A DNA stretch of 64,000 bases from Sphaerospermopsis kisseleviana NIES-73 (GCF_002368075.1 NZ_AP018314.1:3711657-3775656), one strand, 5' to 3'; positions 54,362 to 63,578 are shown, counted from the first letter of the stretch. Numbers and translations are program-made. The notes: generated by a model not told the origin, from the sequence alone.

Positions 54362-55246
54362 ATGACAATGGAAACAAAAACCGCAAAAATCCTTGATGGT
54401 AAAGCATTAGCCGCTAAAATTCAGAAAGAATTAGCTACTACCATCGCAGAAGTACAACCAAAAATTGGCCGACCTCCAGGTTTAGCAGTATTAATGGTAG
54501 GAGATAACCCCGCCTCAGCAGCTTATGTCAGCAACAAAGAAAAAGCTTGTGCTAAAGTGGGGATTGCTTCTTTTGGTAAACATTTTCCCACCCACACCAA
54601 CCAAACTGAACTAGAGGAAGTCATTGCAGAACTTAACCAAGATCAACGGGTAGATGGAATTTTAGTACAGTTACCCCTACCTAATCATTTGGATGCTATA
54701 AGTCTTTTACATAAAATCGCCCCAGATAAAGACGCTGATGGACTGCATCCAGTGAACTTAGGGCGTTTGGTGCGAACTGAGGCAGGTTTACGCAGTTGCA
54801 CACCAGCGGGAGTAATGCGACTACTAGAAGAATATAAAATTCCCCTGGTGGGAAAAAAAGCAGTAGTAGTAGGACGTAGTATCTTAGTGGGTAAGCCAAT
54901 GGCGTTAATGCTATTAGATGCTGATGCTACAGTTACCATTGCCCACTCCCGCACCCAAAACCTCACAACCATCACCCAAAACGCTGATATTCTCGTTGCA
55001 GCAGCAGGTATTCCCAGATTAATCACTGCTGACATGGTGAAACCAGGCGCTGTTGTGGTAGATGTGGGAATAAATCGCGTCACCGATAGCAGTGGTAAAA
55101 GTCGTTTAGTGGGCGATATTGATTTTGCGCCAACTGCTAATGTGGCAGAATATATTACCCCTGTTCCTGGTGGTATTGGTCCAATGACAGTCGCCATGTT
55201 ACTGCAAAATACCGTCTCTAGCTATTTGCGGACAAACAGTAACTAA
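54362..55246 (+). CDS. folD: Methylenetetrahydrofolate dehydrogenase/cyclohydrolase
   Basis: A 294-residue bifunctional enzyme that converts 5,10-methylene-THF to 10-formyl-THF using NADP. It has the catalytic Lys/Tyr region ([17 protein letters not shown]), the folate-site segment [29 protein letters not shown], and the NADP-binding [17 protein letters not shown]. The C-terminal [16 protein letters not shown] is conserved. Two ATGs (two codons apart) are possible starts. CCCCAGT repeats and TAATAACTAATAACTAATG lie directly upstream and no ribosome binding site is evident. Confidence 0.96.
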   Translation: MTMETKTAKILDGKALAAKIQKELATTIAEVQPKIGRPPGLAVLMVGDNPASAAYVSNKEKACAKVGIASFGKHFPTHTNQTELEEVIAELNQDQRVDGILVQLPLPNHLDAISLLHKIAPDKDADGLHPVNLGRLVRTEAGLRSCTPAGVMRLLEEYKIPLVGKKAVVVGRSILVGKPMALMLLDADATVTIAHSRTQNLTTITQNADILVAAAGIPRLITADMVKPGAVVVDVGINRVTDSSGKSRLVGDIDFAPTANVAEYITPVPGGIGPMTVAMLLQNTVSSYLRTNSN

Positions 55247-55273
55247 GCAAATTTCAGATTTATGGAATCTAAC

Positions 55274-55323
55274 TAAAATCCAAAATCCAAAATCCAAAAT
55301 CCAAAATCCAAAATCCAAAATCC
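55274..55323. repeat. AATCCAA heptamer array
   Basis: About seven AAAATCC units between folD and crtE. They are the reverse complement type of the TTTTGGA arrays. Confidence 0.85.
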
Positions 55324-55400
55324 AGTGAGTGTTTCTGCTCCTCTACACCGTAAAATTGTCACACATATCACCATAAACCGAAAATTTTAGGAATTGAAGC

Positions 55401-56330
55401 ATGGTAGTAACAGATAACTTGCAAAAGACATCAGAACCAGCCAGGTTTAACCTCGCTGCCTATCTCAAAGAACGACAAAGGCTTTGTGAGACTGCTTTGG
55501 ATCAATCAATTCCTGTCGTTTATCCAGAAAAGATTTATGAAGCTATGCGCTACTCCCTCTTAGCAGGAGGTAAGCGTGTACGTCCTATCCTATGCCTTGC
55601 TACCTGTGAAATGATTGGTGGCAGCATTGAAATGGCCATGCCAACAGCTTGTGCTGTGGAAATGATCCACACCATGTCTCTAATTCATGATGACTTACCC
55701 GCAATGGATAATGATGATTACCGTCGTGGTAAGTTGACAAATCATAAAGTCTACGGCGAAGATATCGCCATTTTAGCCGGGGATGGCTTGTTAGCATTGG
55801 CTTTTGAGTTCGTAGCCTCCCAAACCCCCGAAAATGTCCCTACACAAAGAACTTTACAAGTAATTGCCCGTCTCGGTAAGGCTTTAGGCGCTGCCGGTTT
55901 AGTTGGTGGTCAAGTGGTAGATTTAGAATCAGAAGGAAAATCAGATATTTCCCTAGAAACTTTGAATTTTATTCATAACCACAAAACCGCCGCCCTCTTA
56001 GAAGCTTGTGTAGTGTGTGGGGGAATAATTGCTGGCGCATCCCCAGAAGATGTACAAAAATTAACTCGTTATTCTCAAAATATTGGTCTAGCCTTCCAAA
56101 TCATTGATGATATTCTGGATATAACCGCTACTCAAGAACAACTAGGTAAAACCGCAGGTAAAGACCTTACAGCACAAAAAGTTACCTATCCCAGCTTATG
56201 GGGAATTGAAGAATCACGCGCTAAAGCACAACAGCTAGTTGAAGAAGCTTGTGCAGAACTAGAAAGTTTTGGTGAAAAAGCAGTACCCTTACAAGCGATC
56301 GCTCACTTTATTATCAATCGCAATCACTAG
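55401..56330 (+). CDS. crtE: Geranylgeranyl diphosphate synthase
   Basis: A 309-residue trans-prenyltransferase that condenses isopentenyl diphosphate with allylic diphosphates, supplying carotenoids, phytyl chains and quinones. [15 protein letters not shown], the first Asp-rich motif [15 protein letters not shown] (Asp97) and the second motif FQIIDDILD are present. Residues before the first Asp motif (HTMSLIHDD) are small, which fits a C20 product. A GCGATCGC octamer lies near the 3' end. Confidence 0.95.
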   Translation: MVVTDNLQKTSEPARFNLAAYLKERQRLCETALDQSIPVVYPEKIYEAMRYSLLAGGKRVRPILCLATCEMIGGSIEMAMPTACAVEMIHTMSLIHDDLPAMDNDDYRRGKLTNHKVYGEDIAILAGDGLLALAFEFVASQTPENVPTQRTLQVIARLGKALGAAGLVGGQVVDLESEGKSDISLETLNFIHNHKTAALLEACVVCGGIIAGASPEDVQKLTRYSQNIGLAFQIIDDILDITATQEQLGKTAGKDLTAQKVTYPSLWGIEESRAKAQQLVEEACAELESFGEKAVPLQAIAHFIINRNH

Positions 56331-56676
56331 GGAGAATTTTGGATTTTGGATTTTGGATTTTGGATTTTGGATTTTAGGATTTTAGGATTTTAGGATTTTG
56401 GATTGCACAATCCCAAATTTAAAATCACAACCACAAAACTGCCAAATTTTAGTTACAAAATCATCCACCACAATCATGTTATAGCGACAGTCAATGTTGT
56501 ACTTCATGAACAGATGATCAAACTTAAACACATACAGACTTTATACTCTGACACCTGTCACCTGTCACCTGTCACCTGTTATACTGCTAATGGCTGAAAG
56601 CTGAAGGCTGACTGCTAAAAAAACTGTTCCTCAACACACAAGTGCTGCTCTTATTCAATCACCTAACCAAAAAACC
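56331..56676. other. Repeat-rich intergenic region
   Basis: TTTTGGA units that grade into TTTTAGGA units (56338-56402), a short unique stretch, then CACCTGT units (56551-56580) and a GCTGAAAGCTGAAGGCTGA phrase. An open frame through it reads repeat-derived peptide and is not called. Confidence 0.65.
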
Positions 56677-57132
56677 ATGCAGGACTTATGCGACATTTTC
56701 AACAACCGGGTGCTACTGGTTGCACTTGTGGCTTGTTTTGTTGCTCAAGGATTAAAACTCATCGTTGAAGTCATCAAACATCAAAAAGTGGATCTGCGTG
56801 TCTTAGTGACTACCGGAGGTATGCCTAGCGCCCATTCAGCTTTAGTCACAGCTTTAGCCACAGGAGTTGGGCAAACTATCGGTTGGTCATCTCCAGATTT
56901 TGCTGTAGCTGCGGTATTTGCCATCATTGTTATGTACGATGCAGCTGGAGTTCGCCAAGCAGCAGGTAAGCAAGCTCGCATACTCAATCAAATGATTGAT
57001 GAATTATTTCATGAAAAACCAGACTTTTTCCAAGACCGTCTCAAAGAACTACTCGGACATACACCAGTTCAAGTCATAGCTGGTTCAGTTTTAGGTGTCA
57101 CCATTTCCTGGTTAGCTAGAGCCGCTTATTAG
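56677..57132 (+). CDS. Divergent PAP2 family protein (DUF212)
   Basis: A 151-residue membrane protein with three to four helices. The DUF212 signature TGGMPSAHSALVTALATGVG contains the acid-phosphatase-like S-x-H core, and YDAAGVRQAAGKQARILNQMI follows. ELLGHTPVQVIAGSVLGV is the usual C-terminus. It may be a lipid-phosphate phosphatase-like enzyme, but the catalytic set is incomplete compared with classical PAP2. Confidence 0.9.
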   Translation: MQDLCDIFNNRVLLVALVACFVAQGLKLIVEVIKHQKVDLRVLVTTGGMPSAHSALVTALATGVGQTIGWSSPDFAVAAVFAIIVMYDAAGVRQAAGKQARILNQMIDELFHEKPDFFQDRLKELLGHTPVQVIAGSVLGVTISWLARAAY

Positions 57133-57135
57133 TAA

Positions 57136-57330
57136 GGTGACAGGTGACAGTTGACAGTTGACAGTTGACAGTTGACAGTAAGAAGGGAAGAGAGAATAGG
57201 TAATTCATAATTCATAATTCATAATTCATAATTGGTAATTGGTAATTGGTAATTGGTAATTGGTAATATTATTCCCAATCACCAGTCCCCAGTCCCCAGT
57301 CCCCAATCACCAGTCCCCAATCACCAATCA
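57136..57330. repeat. Several heptamer arrays
   Basis: In order: GACAGTT units, AATTCAT units, GGTAATT units, then CCCCAGT/CACCAAT units. The last unit supplies the stop codon of the minus-strand gene that follows. Confidence 0.8.
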
Positions 57331-58020
57331 CCTTACTGTGACAACTGAACGCAGTAACATGACTTTTCTACCATCTGCTAACAGGGCAAAAAAACCATTC
57401 TCCGTCAGTTTTTGCAATGTCCTGTATGCCTCTGTTTGGTTGGTAGTATAAACAGCCAGTAGATAGGGGCGTTGTCCATAGGAAACTAAACCAACACTAC
57501 CTCCTACCGTTCTTTGTACATTTTTGGCTAGTTCCGGGCGGTTGAAATAATCTACCAACACAGCAAAACCTTCTCCCAAAACTCTGGGATTATAACTAAC
57601 TGTCTGATTTGGTAGAGTTGCTGATGGGATTATTGCTGGTGTTACCGTTGCTGTTGTTGGTGCTGTTGGTGCTGTTGCTGCTGTTGGTCGAGTCGTAATA
57701 ATAGCAGACAAGCCAACAACGTTGTTAACATATCTTGCCCAACGGTTAGCATCTTCAATCTTGTTAAAACCACCAACTCGCGTTACTGTTTCATTCAGAT
57801 ATTTACAAGTAACAGTTTTTAGGTCAGATGGTAAGGCACTACGTAACTGCTGTTGATTATTAACCGTAGGACTAACAACCAACAACAGATACTCCCCCGC
57901 ACTGGGAGGTTGACAGGCAGGAATGGTTTGTTGGGATAAAACAGGACTAATACCAGTAATTATTGGAGCTACTGCTAATAATAAAGCACTTGGTAAATAA
58001 TGAACTTTTGGTAAAAACAT
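57328..58020 (-). CDS. Secreted hypothetical protein
   Basis: A 230-residue protein with a signal peptide (LPSALLLAVAPIITGISPVLS, cleavage likely before QQTIP). Two similar globular halves (GEYLLLVVSPTVNNQQQLRSAL ... and GFAVLVDYFNRPELAKNVQRTV ...) each end in a strand-helix-strand pattern reminiscent of SPOR-like domains. They are joined by a low-complexity TAPTAPTTATVTPA linker. No family is certain. The final codons and TGA come from a GGTGATT repeat. Confidence 0.7.
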   Translation of the reverse strand: MFLPKVHYLPSALLLAVAPIITGISPVLSQQTIPACQPPSAGEYLLLVVSPTVNNQQQLRSALPSDLKTVTCKYLNETVTRVGGFNKIEDANRWARYVNNVVGLSAIITTRPTAATAPTAPTTATVTPAIIPSATLPNQTVSYNPRVLGEGFAVLVDYFNRPELAKNVQRTVGGSVGLVSYGQRPYLLAVYTTNQTEAYRTLQKLTENGFFALLADGRKVMLLRSVVTVR

Positions 58021-58056
58021 TTGGTGTATACCTAGTATTGTATAATTTATAACTTA

Positions 58057-58220
58057 TTTCAGGAAATAGGAAATAGGAAATAGGGAATAGGGAATAGAGA
58101 ACAAAAGGCAAAAGTTAATATTCTTCCCCAGCCTTTCCTGCCTTTCCTGCCTCCTGCCTCCTGCCTCCTGCCTCCTGCCTCCTGCCTCCTGCCTCCTGCC
58201 TCCTGCCTCCTGCCTCCTGC
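58057..58220. repeat. AGGAAAT and TGCCTCC heptamer arrays
   Basis: AGGAAAT/AGGGAAT units near 58062-58099, a CCTTTCCTG doublet, then about eleven TGCCTCC units running directly into the miniature element at 58221. Confidence 0.85.
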
Positions 58221-58461
58221 CTCACAAGGGTTAGGTATTTTACATTGTCGTCAGGGCAAGACTTGGTGGACAAGGTGGACAAGGTGACAAGGGAGGAAAA
58301 CAGTACAAATTATGTACTTTTAGTCACAAAAATAGTCCGTCAAAAAACCATTGTCCGTATAAAATCTTCCTTGTCCATCCCTTCGACTACGCTCAGGACA
58401 AGCCTTCCTTGTCTTCCTGGTCTTGCCTTCACAGATCATATTAAAAACCTACCCCTGTGAG
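58221..58461. repeat. 241-bp MITE-like element, copy 2
   Basis: Begins CTCACAAGGGTTAGGTATTT and ends AAACCTACCCCTGTGAG. On the minus strand it matches copy 1 (54113-54319) along most of its length. The extra length includes a CCCTTCGACTACGCTCAGG insert near 58379, itself similar to a dispersed repeat. Frames inside are not genes. Confidence 0.85.
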
Positions 58462-58483
58462 ATGCCTCCCGCCCCTGCCTTCA

Positions 58484-58819
58484 TTAAGACACAGTTGTTA
58501 AAGATGCCAAAGGATTAGGAATTGTTGCCGAAGGAGCTGGAAATTCTCCAGTGATGACATACTCTAAACGTAATTTTAACCAAGTAATAAATTGAGAATT
58601 GGTAGAAATAATTGCTACCGGAGGTTTAGGACATTTAGCTTTATTTGCTGCCATTTCCGGTGCTTCCAGGAAAGCTGGGTTTTTCACTAACCAAAAATCT
58701 ATTTCTTTTTCTTGTTCGTGGTAGTTACGGGTACGTTCTTTGAGAACTTCCTCTAGAGGTTCTTCTTCTAGTAAAAAGTGTTGACTAGCTAAAACGTAAT
58801 AGTATGTTGTCATTTTCAT
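58484..58819 (-). CDS. ycf54: Ycf54 family protein (Mg-protoporphyrin monomethyl ester cyclase partner)
   Basis: A 111-residue protein needed for stability and activity of the oxidative cyclase (AcsF/CycI) in chlorophyll synthesis. TTYYYVLASQHFLLEEEPLEEVLKERTRNYHEQEKEIDFWLVKNPAFLEAPEMA, then FITWLKLRLEYVITGEFPAP match the family throughout. The second Met (MTTYYY) may be the true start. Downstream sits the miniature element; upstream is an NTF2-like gene on the same strand at 58 nt. Confidence 0.92.
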   Translation of the reverse strand: MKMTTYYYVLASQHFLLEEEPLEEVLKERTRNYHEQEKEIDFWLVKNPAFLEAPEMAANKAKCPKPPVAIISTNSQFITWLKLRLEYVITGEFPAPSATIPNPLASLTTVS

Positions 58820-58877
58820 CCTTGAGTCACTATCTAATAATTTATAGGGTACAGCAGCAACACTGTACCCTAATAGA

Positions 58878-59606
58878 TTAACTTTTCTTCACGCCCTTGA
58901 ACCAAGAACCGAAAGGACAACCACTACTCTTATTTTCACTATTGGCAGCATTTTCCATTTTGCCACCTGCTGTCAATTTCTCTAAAAACAGGTTGTTGTC
59001 AAAATAGTGTTCCAAAGAGATAATCTTCAAATCATCGGTAACACGAGCTACACTGATACCGACAATTTCTACTGTTTCCCCTGTGGGTGCAAAGTCTTTA
59101 TATGGACCGCGAAAATGTCCCCAGTGTCTCCACTTAAATGTAACCACTGGTGGACCTGAGTAAACTTCAAGCAGTTCCCAAGGAAAACCTTGAGGAAAGG
59201 TACTATGAAAAAGTTTCGCTGATGATTCAAAAGTTTCTTCTGAAGCTTTGTAATGTTCAGAATCAGCCATAAATGTGTTATAAGTACCCTGGGTGTATAC
59301 ATCTGTGGCTGTAAACTCTTGTCCCCCATTTGTACTGACGCGAAACTTATCCTGCACAACAGCTAACCACTGTTTAGGATTACTCTTAAAAGATACCTCC
59401 ATTTCAAAGGTTCTCACTAAATTCTGTACAATAGCTTCTAGTGAACCTTCTGCGTGATTACAGGTACTTTCTTTGGCTAGATTTTCTTTAGAACGGGTAT
59501 AATCTGGGGGTGTCTGATAGCGCCATTCGGCCTGTTTACTGTATTCAATTACAGTATCTCTATTTTGTACCCAAAGAGGTAGGTTGTTAGGCTGTGTGGA
59601 AGTCAT
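58878..59606 (-). CDS. SnoaL/NTF2-like protein (pathogen-related type)
   Basis: A 242-residue protein. The central region (SLEAIVQNLVRTFEMEVSFKSNPKQW ... FRVSTNGGQEFTATDVYTQGTYN ... VTFKWRHWGHFRGPYKDFAPTGETVEIVGISVARVTDDLKIISLEHYFD) has the helix and curved-sheet order of SnoaL-like/NTF2 proteins, with HWGHF and E-H-Y-x-D near the pocket. Similar proteins are annotated as pathogenesis-related in plants. Ligand unknown; cytosolic. Confidence 0.72.
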   Translation of the reverse strand: MTSTQPNNLPLWVQNRDTVIEYSKQAEWRYQTPPDYTRSKENLAKESTCNHAEGSLEAIVQNLVRTFEMEVSFKSNPKQWLAVVQDKFRVSTNGGQEFTATDVYTQGTYNTFMADSEHYKASEETFESSAKLFHSTFPQGFPWELLEVYSGPPVVTFKWRHWGHFRGPYKDFAPTGETVEIVGISVARVTDDLKIISLEHYFDNNLFLEKLTAGGKMENAANSENKSSGCPFGSWFKGVKKS

Positions 59607-59680
59607 AAAAGTTTTACGTTACCAATGTGACTCTAATTTTTCAGGATTACGCAGCTACAACCCCTCTTGTGAAAGGATAT

Positions 59681-59848
59681 CAAGGAGTCAGGAGTCAGGA
59701 GTCAGGAGAATTTTAGATTTTAGATTTTAGATTTTAGATTTTAGATTGGATTCATGAAATACAATCCAAAATCCAAAATCCAAAATCCAAAATCCAAAAT
59801 TGTATCCCCAATCACCAGTCACCAGTCACCAGTCCCCAGTCATTGCTT
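59681..59848. repeat. Heptamer arrays entering the pdxJ 3' end
   Basis: GGAGTCA units, TTTTAGA units, TTGGATTCATGAAATACAAT, AATCCAA units, then CACCAGT/CCCCAGT units. The last ones form the final codons of pdxJ. Confidence 0.8.
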
Positions 59849-60548
59849 GTTTCATCTCTCGTACTGCTCTTTCCATTCCTACCAAGGCAGCCCGACTGAT
59901 GATAGTATGGCCAATATTGAGTTCTTCCATACCTGGAAGCGCCGCTACTGGGTAAACGTTCCAGTATGTGAGTCCGTGACCGGCATTGACTCGCAAACCT
60001 GCTTTTATAGCTTGTTCGCATCCTTTGGCTAATAAGCCTAATTCATGCTGGCTAGTTGTTTCATCTTTAGCTTCAGCATATTTTCCGGTATGCAGTTCAA
60101 TAAACTTCGCTTGCACCTTGACAGAAGCTTCGATTTGTGCAGGTTCGGCATCAATAAACAAACTCACGGGAATGCCAGCATTTTGCAATTTATCAACTAT
60201 ATCCCCTATTCTAGCAATTTGTCCGACAATATCTAAACCCCCTTCTGTGGTGATTTCTTCTCTTTTTTCGGGAACTAATGTTACATAATCAGGTTTGATA
60301 TCCAGGGCGATCGCTAACATTTCATCAGTGGCAGCCATTTCTAAGTTTAAGTGGGTTCTTACTGTTTGTCGCAATAACCGCACATCTCGATCTTGAATAT
60401 GTCTTCTGTCTTCCCGCAAATGGGCGGTAATGCCATCAGCACCGGCTAATTCTGCTAATACTGCTGCGGCGATGGGATCTGGTTCTACTGTCCTTCTGGC
60501 TTGGCGGATGGTAGCTATATGATCAATGTTTACACCGAGTGTAGGCAC
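59826..60548 (-). CDS. pdxJ: Pyridoxine 5'-phosphate synthase
   Basis: A 240-residue TIM-barrel enzyme that condenses 3-amino-2-oxopropyl phosphate with 1-deoxyxylulose 5-phosphate in vitamin B6 synthesis. [63 protein letters not shown] and [12 protein letters not shown] are conserved. The last residues T-G-D-W plus TGA are encoded by a CCCCAGT/CACCAGT array, so the native terminus has been replaced by repeat-derived sequence; the catalytic barrel is unaffected. Confidence 0.96.
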   Translation of the reverse strand: MPTLGVNIDHIATIRQARRTVEPDPIAAAVLAELAGADGITAHLREDRRHIQDRDVRLLRQTVRTHLNLEMAATDEMLAIALDIKPDYVTLVPEKREEITTEGGLDIVGQIARIGDIVDKLQNAGIPVSLFIDAEPAQIEASVKVQAKFIELHTGKYAEAKDETTSQHELGLLAKGCEQAIKAGLRVNAGHGLTYWNVYPVAALPGMEELNIGHTIISRAALVGMERAVREMKQAMTGDW

Positions 60549-60673
60549 GCCTGTGTTTCTCCTGGTTCACTGTGTTTTAGATTTTGATTTTAACTAATTT
60601 AGGAGATGTGAGCAGGTTGGTGTTAAAAATTTTGGTTATGATTAGGTAAGGAGCAAGAGGAGAGCCATAAATA

Positions 60674-60713
60674 ATTACAAATTATCAATTATCAATTATC
60701 AATTATCAATTAT
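60674..60713. repeat. TATCAAT repeat array
   Basis: About five AATTATC units just upstream of the Uma2 gene. Confidence 0.8.
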
Positions 60714-60725
60714 TAAAGAGGTAAT

Positions 60726-61367
60726 ATGTTGTTAGAATTGCAACAAATTATTGTTCATCCAGGCCAACAAATGTTACTCAAAGATATTAGTTGGCAGCAA
60801 CTAGAAAATATTTTAGAAGAAATGGGGGAAAAGCGTGCTGCACGTATTTCCTATAGCAATGGATGGTTAGAAATTATGGTGCCTTTACCTGAACATGAAA
60901 AAGATAAAGAAATTGTTGGTGATTTGGTGAAAATCTTGTTAGAAATACTGAATGTTGATTTTGAACCCTTTGGTTCTACAACTCTGAAAAATGAGAGAAT
61001 GAGGCAAGCCGTAGAACCAGATACCAGTTTTTACATTCAAAATCAAGCCGCTGTAATTGGTAAAAATCGAATTGATTTAAATATAGATCCACCACCAGAT
61101 TTAGCTATTGAAATTGATATTACTTCTCGGACTCAATTTGAAAATTATCAAATTTTGGGAGTTCCTGAACTTTGGCGATATAAAAAACAAGGTTTAGAAA
61201 TTTTCTTGTTACAGGATGGGAAATATGTAAAATCTCCATCTAGTCCTAATTTTCCTCATATTCCCATTGTGGATTTAGTTAATGAGTATGTACAGCAGTG
61301 TTTAACTATTGGCAGAAGTCAGGCAATGCGAAATTTTAGGAGTTGGGTGCAGGAGAATTTACAGTAA
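60726..61367 (+). CDS. Uma2 family protein (DUF820), second member
   Basis: A 213-residue Uma2 protein. WQQLENILEEMGEKRAARISYSNGWLEIMVPLPEHEKDKEIVGDL, VEPDTSFYIQNQ, PPDLAIEIDITSRTQFENYQI and VPELWRYKKQGLEIFLLQDGKY include the E-x-D core residues of the family. It differs much from the Uma2 protein near 27.5 kb. AAAGAGGT lies 3 nt before the ATG. Confidence 0.88.
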   Translation: MLLELQQIIVHPGQQMLLKDISWQQLENILEEMGEKRAARISYSNGWLEIMVPLPEHEKDKEIVGDLVKILLEILNVDFEPFGSTTLKNERMRQAVEPDTSFYIQNQAAVIGKNRIDLNIDPPPDLAIEIDITSRTQFENYQILGVPELWRYKKQGLEIFLLQDGKYVKSPSSPNFPHIPIVDLVNEYVQQCLTIGRSQAMRNFRSWVQENLQ

Positions 61368-61411
61368 AAGGTTGCTTAAATATAGCACTCCCTGAACAGT
61401 TACTTTTATGG

Positions 61412-61576
61412 CAAGTATTCAGCTATCAGTAATCAGTAATCAGCCAAGAGTAGCAATAGCAAGGATGCAGAAGTGTTAATTTCAGGAATGTTATCTGCAT
61501 CTGTTTTTTCATTCCTTGGATTTCACTATTTCAGGTACATAGCTGATGGCTGACTGCTGACGACTGAATGCTTACC
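61412..61576. repeat. Element with AAGTATTCAGCTATCAG-type inverted ends
   Basis: CAAGTATTCAGCTATCAGTA at the left and GACTGCTGACGACTGAATGC at the right are roughly inverted. Related phrases occur near 3208 (GTATTGAGCTATCAGTAATC), 61818 (GCTGACTGCTGATGTTTGAA) and 63137 (GCATTCAGCTATCAGTGTTC). It is a diverged dispersed repeat family. Confidence 0.6.
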
Positions 61577-61886
61577 TTTTATGTTGTCCCAAATGAGCGA
61601 TCGCCAGCATTGCCTACATAATTTTTTTAAAAAATAGTATGAATCAATACAAAATATTGCCAGAATTTTTAATCAAGATCGGAGAATACCGTGATGACTA
61701 TTAACATAAATTAGGAGATAATCTTCTGCACAAGGTAAGAATTCAAAAGTCAAAAGTCAGAATTTTTGATTAATTGCTTGATGAGCAAATAAGTATTTTT
61801 GGCGTAATTGTTAAAAAGCTGACTGCTGATGTTTGAATACTTACTGCACAAGTAACTGGCAATATCAACTTACCTATCTCAACTGC
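61577..61886. other. Intergenic region, no gene recognised
   Basis: Contains a GCGATCGC octamer near 61597, a 21-codon frame near 61639 (MNQYKILPEFLIK) too short to support, an AAAAGTC phrase and a CTGACTGCTGATG repeat end. Confidence 0.5.
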
Positions 61887-62357
61887 ATGGATTCTTTATC
61901 TATCAATTCTTTACTGGAAGACTTGAAAAATCCTGATGCTTTAGTTCGTGAGCAAGCAACTCGCAAAATTTGGCGCTTCTGGTTTCAGCAAAAGGGTATA
62001 TATGGGCTAGAAAAGATTGATTATAGTCAAAAACTAATGGATGCTGGGGAAACAGCCAAAGCTGAAGCAGTTTTAACAGAACTTATTAAAACACAACCAG
62101 ATTTTGCTGAAGCTTGGAATAGACGCGCTTTTTTATATTACAGCATAGGCAATTATCAAAAATCTCTAGCTGACTGTCAAATGGTTGTGCAGCTAAATCC
62201 AGTACACTTTGGCGCACTTCATGGTATGGGTTTGTGTTACGCAGCAATAGGAAAGTATGGTGAAGCTATTGAAGCTTTTCAAAAAGCGTTGAAAATTCAA
62301 CCTTATTCCTTGGTTAACCAGAAATTGATTCTTGAATGTACTCTTAAACTCAGTTAA
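61887..62357 (+). CDS. Tetratricopeptide repeat protein
   Basis: A 156-residue soluble protein with about three TPR-like units: SQKLMDAGETAKAEAVLTELIKTQPDFAEAWNRRAFLYYSIGNYQKSLADCQMVVQLNPVHFGALHGMGLCYAAIGKYGEAIEAFQKALKIQP. The N-terminal ~40 residues (LEDLKNPDALVREQATRKIW) may be one HEAT-like helix pair. The start is the ATG of MDSLSINSLL; an upstream in-frame TTG would read repeat DNA. A protein-protein adaptor; partner unknown. Confidence 0.85.
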   Translation: MDSLSINSLLEDLKNPDALVREQATRKIWRFWFQQKGIYGLEKIDYSQKLMDAGETAKAEAVLTELIKTQPDFAEAWNRRAFLYYSIGNYQKSLADCQMVVQLNPVHFGALHGMGLCYAAIGKYGEAIEAFQKALKIQPYSLVNQKLILECTLKLS

Positions 62358-62384
62358 ACATGAAATTTCCAGGAGTCAGGAGTT

Positions 62385-62602
62385 GTAGGGGCGAAGTAGG
62401 GGCGAAGCCTGCCTGTCGGCAGACAGGCATTCGGAAAATAGCCTTAAACAAAAATTGATAATTTATCGCCCGAATGCTTCGCCCTTACAGGAAAATAGCC
62501 TTAAACAAAAATTGATAATTTATCGCCCGAATGCTTCGCCCTTACAGGAAAATAACCTGTGATAAAAATTGATAATTTATCGCCTGAATGCTTCGCCCTT
62601 AC
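62385..62602. repeat. Expanded GTAGGGGCGAAGC element, three 57-bp tandem units
   Basis: Starts with a duplicated GTAGGGGCGAAG and a CCTGCCTGTCGGCAGACAGG hairpin insert. Three tandem 57-bp units follow, each with AAAATTGATAATTTATCGCC and GAATGCTTCGCCCTTACAGG. It is the same family as the single 73-bp copy at 15363-15435, flanked again by GGAGTCA units. Confidence 0.85.
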
Positions 62603-62728
62603 AGGAGTCAGGAGTAAAACCCTCTTTTAGTGGTAGTTTTATTATCCATTGATTTTCTGGTCAGCCTGTCAAAATCTATAACAACATATAAAAACATAAA
62701 ATAACACTTTTCCCTATTTCCTGTTCCC

Positions 62729-63103
62729 TTAAAGACCTTCTAAATAACTTAAAAGGTCTGCCATTTCTTGGGCGCTGGGCTGGAATTTGGGCATGGGAGG
62801 AGTTTCACCGCTAATAACTTGATGAATCAATCCATATTGAGATTTGCGTTTCGAGACAGCTTGTAAGCTCGGTCCAACGAGTCCATGAGCTTCCCAACCA
62901 TGACACCCAGCGCAGTTGGTTTGAAAGATAGCCTTTCCCTGTACTGGGTTGCCTGTCAGTGATAAAACATTTTTGACGTAAGGATCAGAGGTTTGAACTA
63001 TCTGAACACCAAAAATAGTTACGGGTATGGCTATGAGTATGGCCAAAACCGACAAAGTGATCCACTGACTCCAAGTTTCAGTTTTGATAAGCTGGTTATT
63101 CAA
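62729..63103 (-). CDS. c-type cytochrome, membrane-anchored (CytM-like)
   Basis: A 124-residue cytochrome c with one N-terminal helix (WITLSVLAILIAIPVTIFGV), a haem site NCAGCHG (C-x-x-C-H) and a distal Met in PPMPKFQPSAQEM. Length, uncleaved-looking anchor and the petG neighbour suggest CytM, the low-potential cytochrome found in cyanobacteria, but this is not certain; it could be another cytochrome c6-like protein. It is divergent from petG across 341 bp. Confidence 0.85.
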   Translation of the reverse strand: MNNQLIKTETWSQWITLSVLAILIAIPVTIFGVQIVQTSDPYVKNVLSLTGNPVQGKAIFQTNCAGCHGWEAHGLVGPSLQAVSKRKSQYGLIHQVISGETPPMPKFQPSAQEMADLLSYLEGL

Positions 63104-63444
63104 GAGTTTGCTTTTACAGTCTAGGTGTACGAAAAACTGTAAGCATTCAGCTATCAGTGTTCAGCAGTCAGCTTTTTAACGGTTAAACTAATAATCACTA
63201 TTTGAGTAACCGCTAGATGAGCAAATCTTCTGACTCCTGAATCCTGACTTCTGAATTCTTACAAAAAAATATTTCATCTTCTACACATAGCTTAAAATTT
63301 CTTGATTCTACCTGCAACCACAGATGAAAATTTTTAGATAGTATTTATAATCCAAAAACGGCTTAGGGCGCTGGATTGATGCGGGATTTGGTAAGATTAA
63401 AAACGGGAAACGAAACTTGAAAATTTGTAAAGAGGAGATTTACA
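63104..63444. other. Intergenic between cytochrome c and petG
   Basis: Holds GCATTCAGCTATCAGTG and AGCAGTCAGC repeat phrases near 63137-63176, and CTCCTGAATCCTGACTTCTG near 63233. The 150 bp before petG are unique and should contain its promoter. No gene. Confidence 0.55.
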
Positions 63445-63558
63445 GTGGTTGAACCCCTACTCTCAGGTATTGTTCTGGGTCTGATTTTCGTCACTCTTAG
63501 CGGACTATTTTACGCTGCCTATAAGCAATACAAGCGTCCTACCGAGTTGGGCGGCTAA
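63445..63558 (+). CDS. petG: Cytochrome b6f complex subunit PetG
   Basis: A 37-residue single-helix subunit required for assembly and stability of the cytochrome b6f complex in the thylakoid. It starts at GTG and reads [37 protein letters not shown], a full-length match. AGAGGAGA lies 7 nt upstream of the GTG. Confidence 0.97.
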   Translation: MVEPLLSGIVLGLIFVTLSGLFYAAYKQYKRPTELGG

Positions 63559-63578
63559 GGGTTAACAGCTAGTTCTCG

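Noticed and set aside
54685-55197. 170-residue frame antisense to folD
   Set aside because: It is a shadow frame of the conserved folD coding sequence, with low-complexity composition.
56403-56597. 64-residue frame between crtE and the PAP2 gene
   Set aside because: It begins in one heptamer array and ends in another; no family features.
58245-58460. 71-residue open frame
   Set aside because: It lies entirely inside the second copy of the same miniature element.
62385-62602. Possible CRISPR array
   Set aside because: The whole 57-bp unit repeats without unique spacers, and it matches an inverted-repeat element elsewhere in the window.
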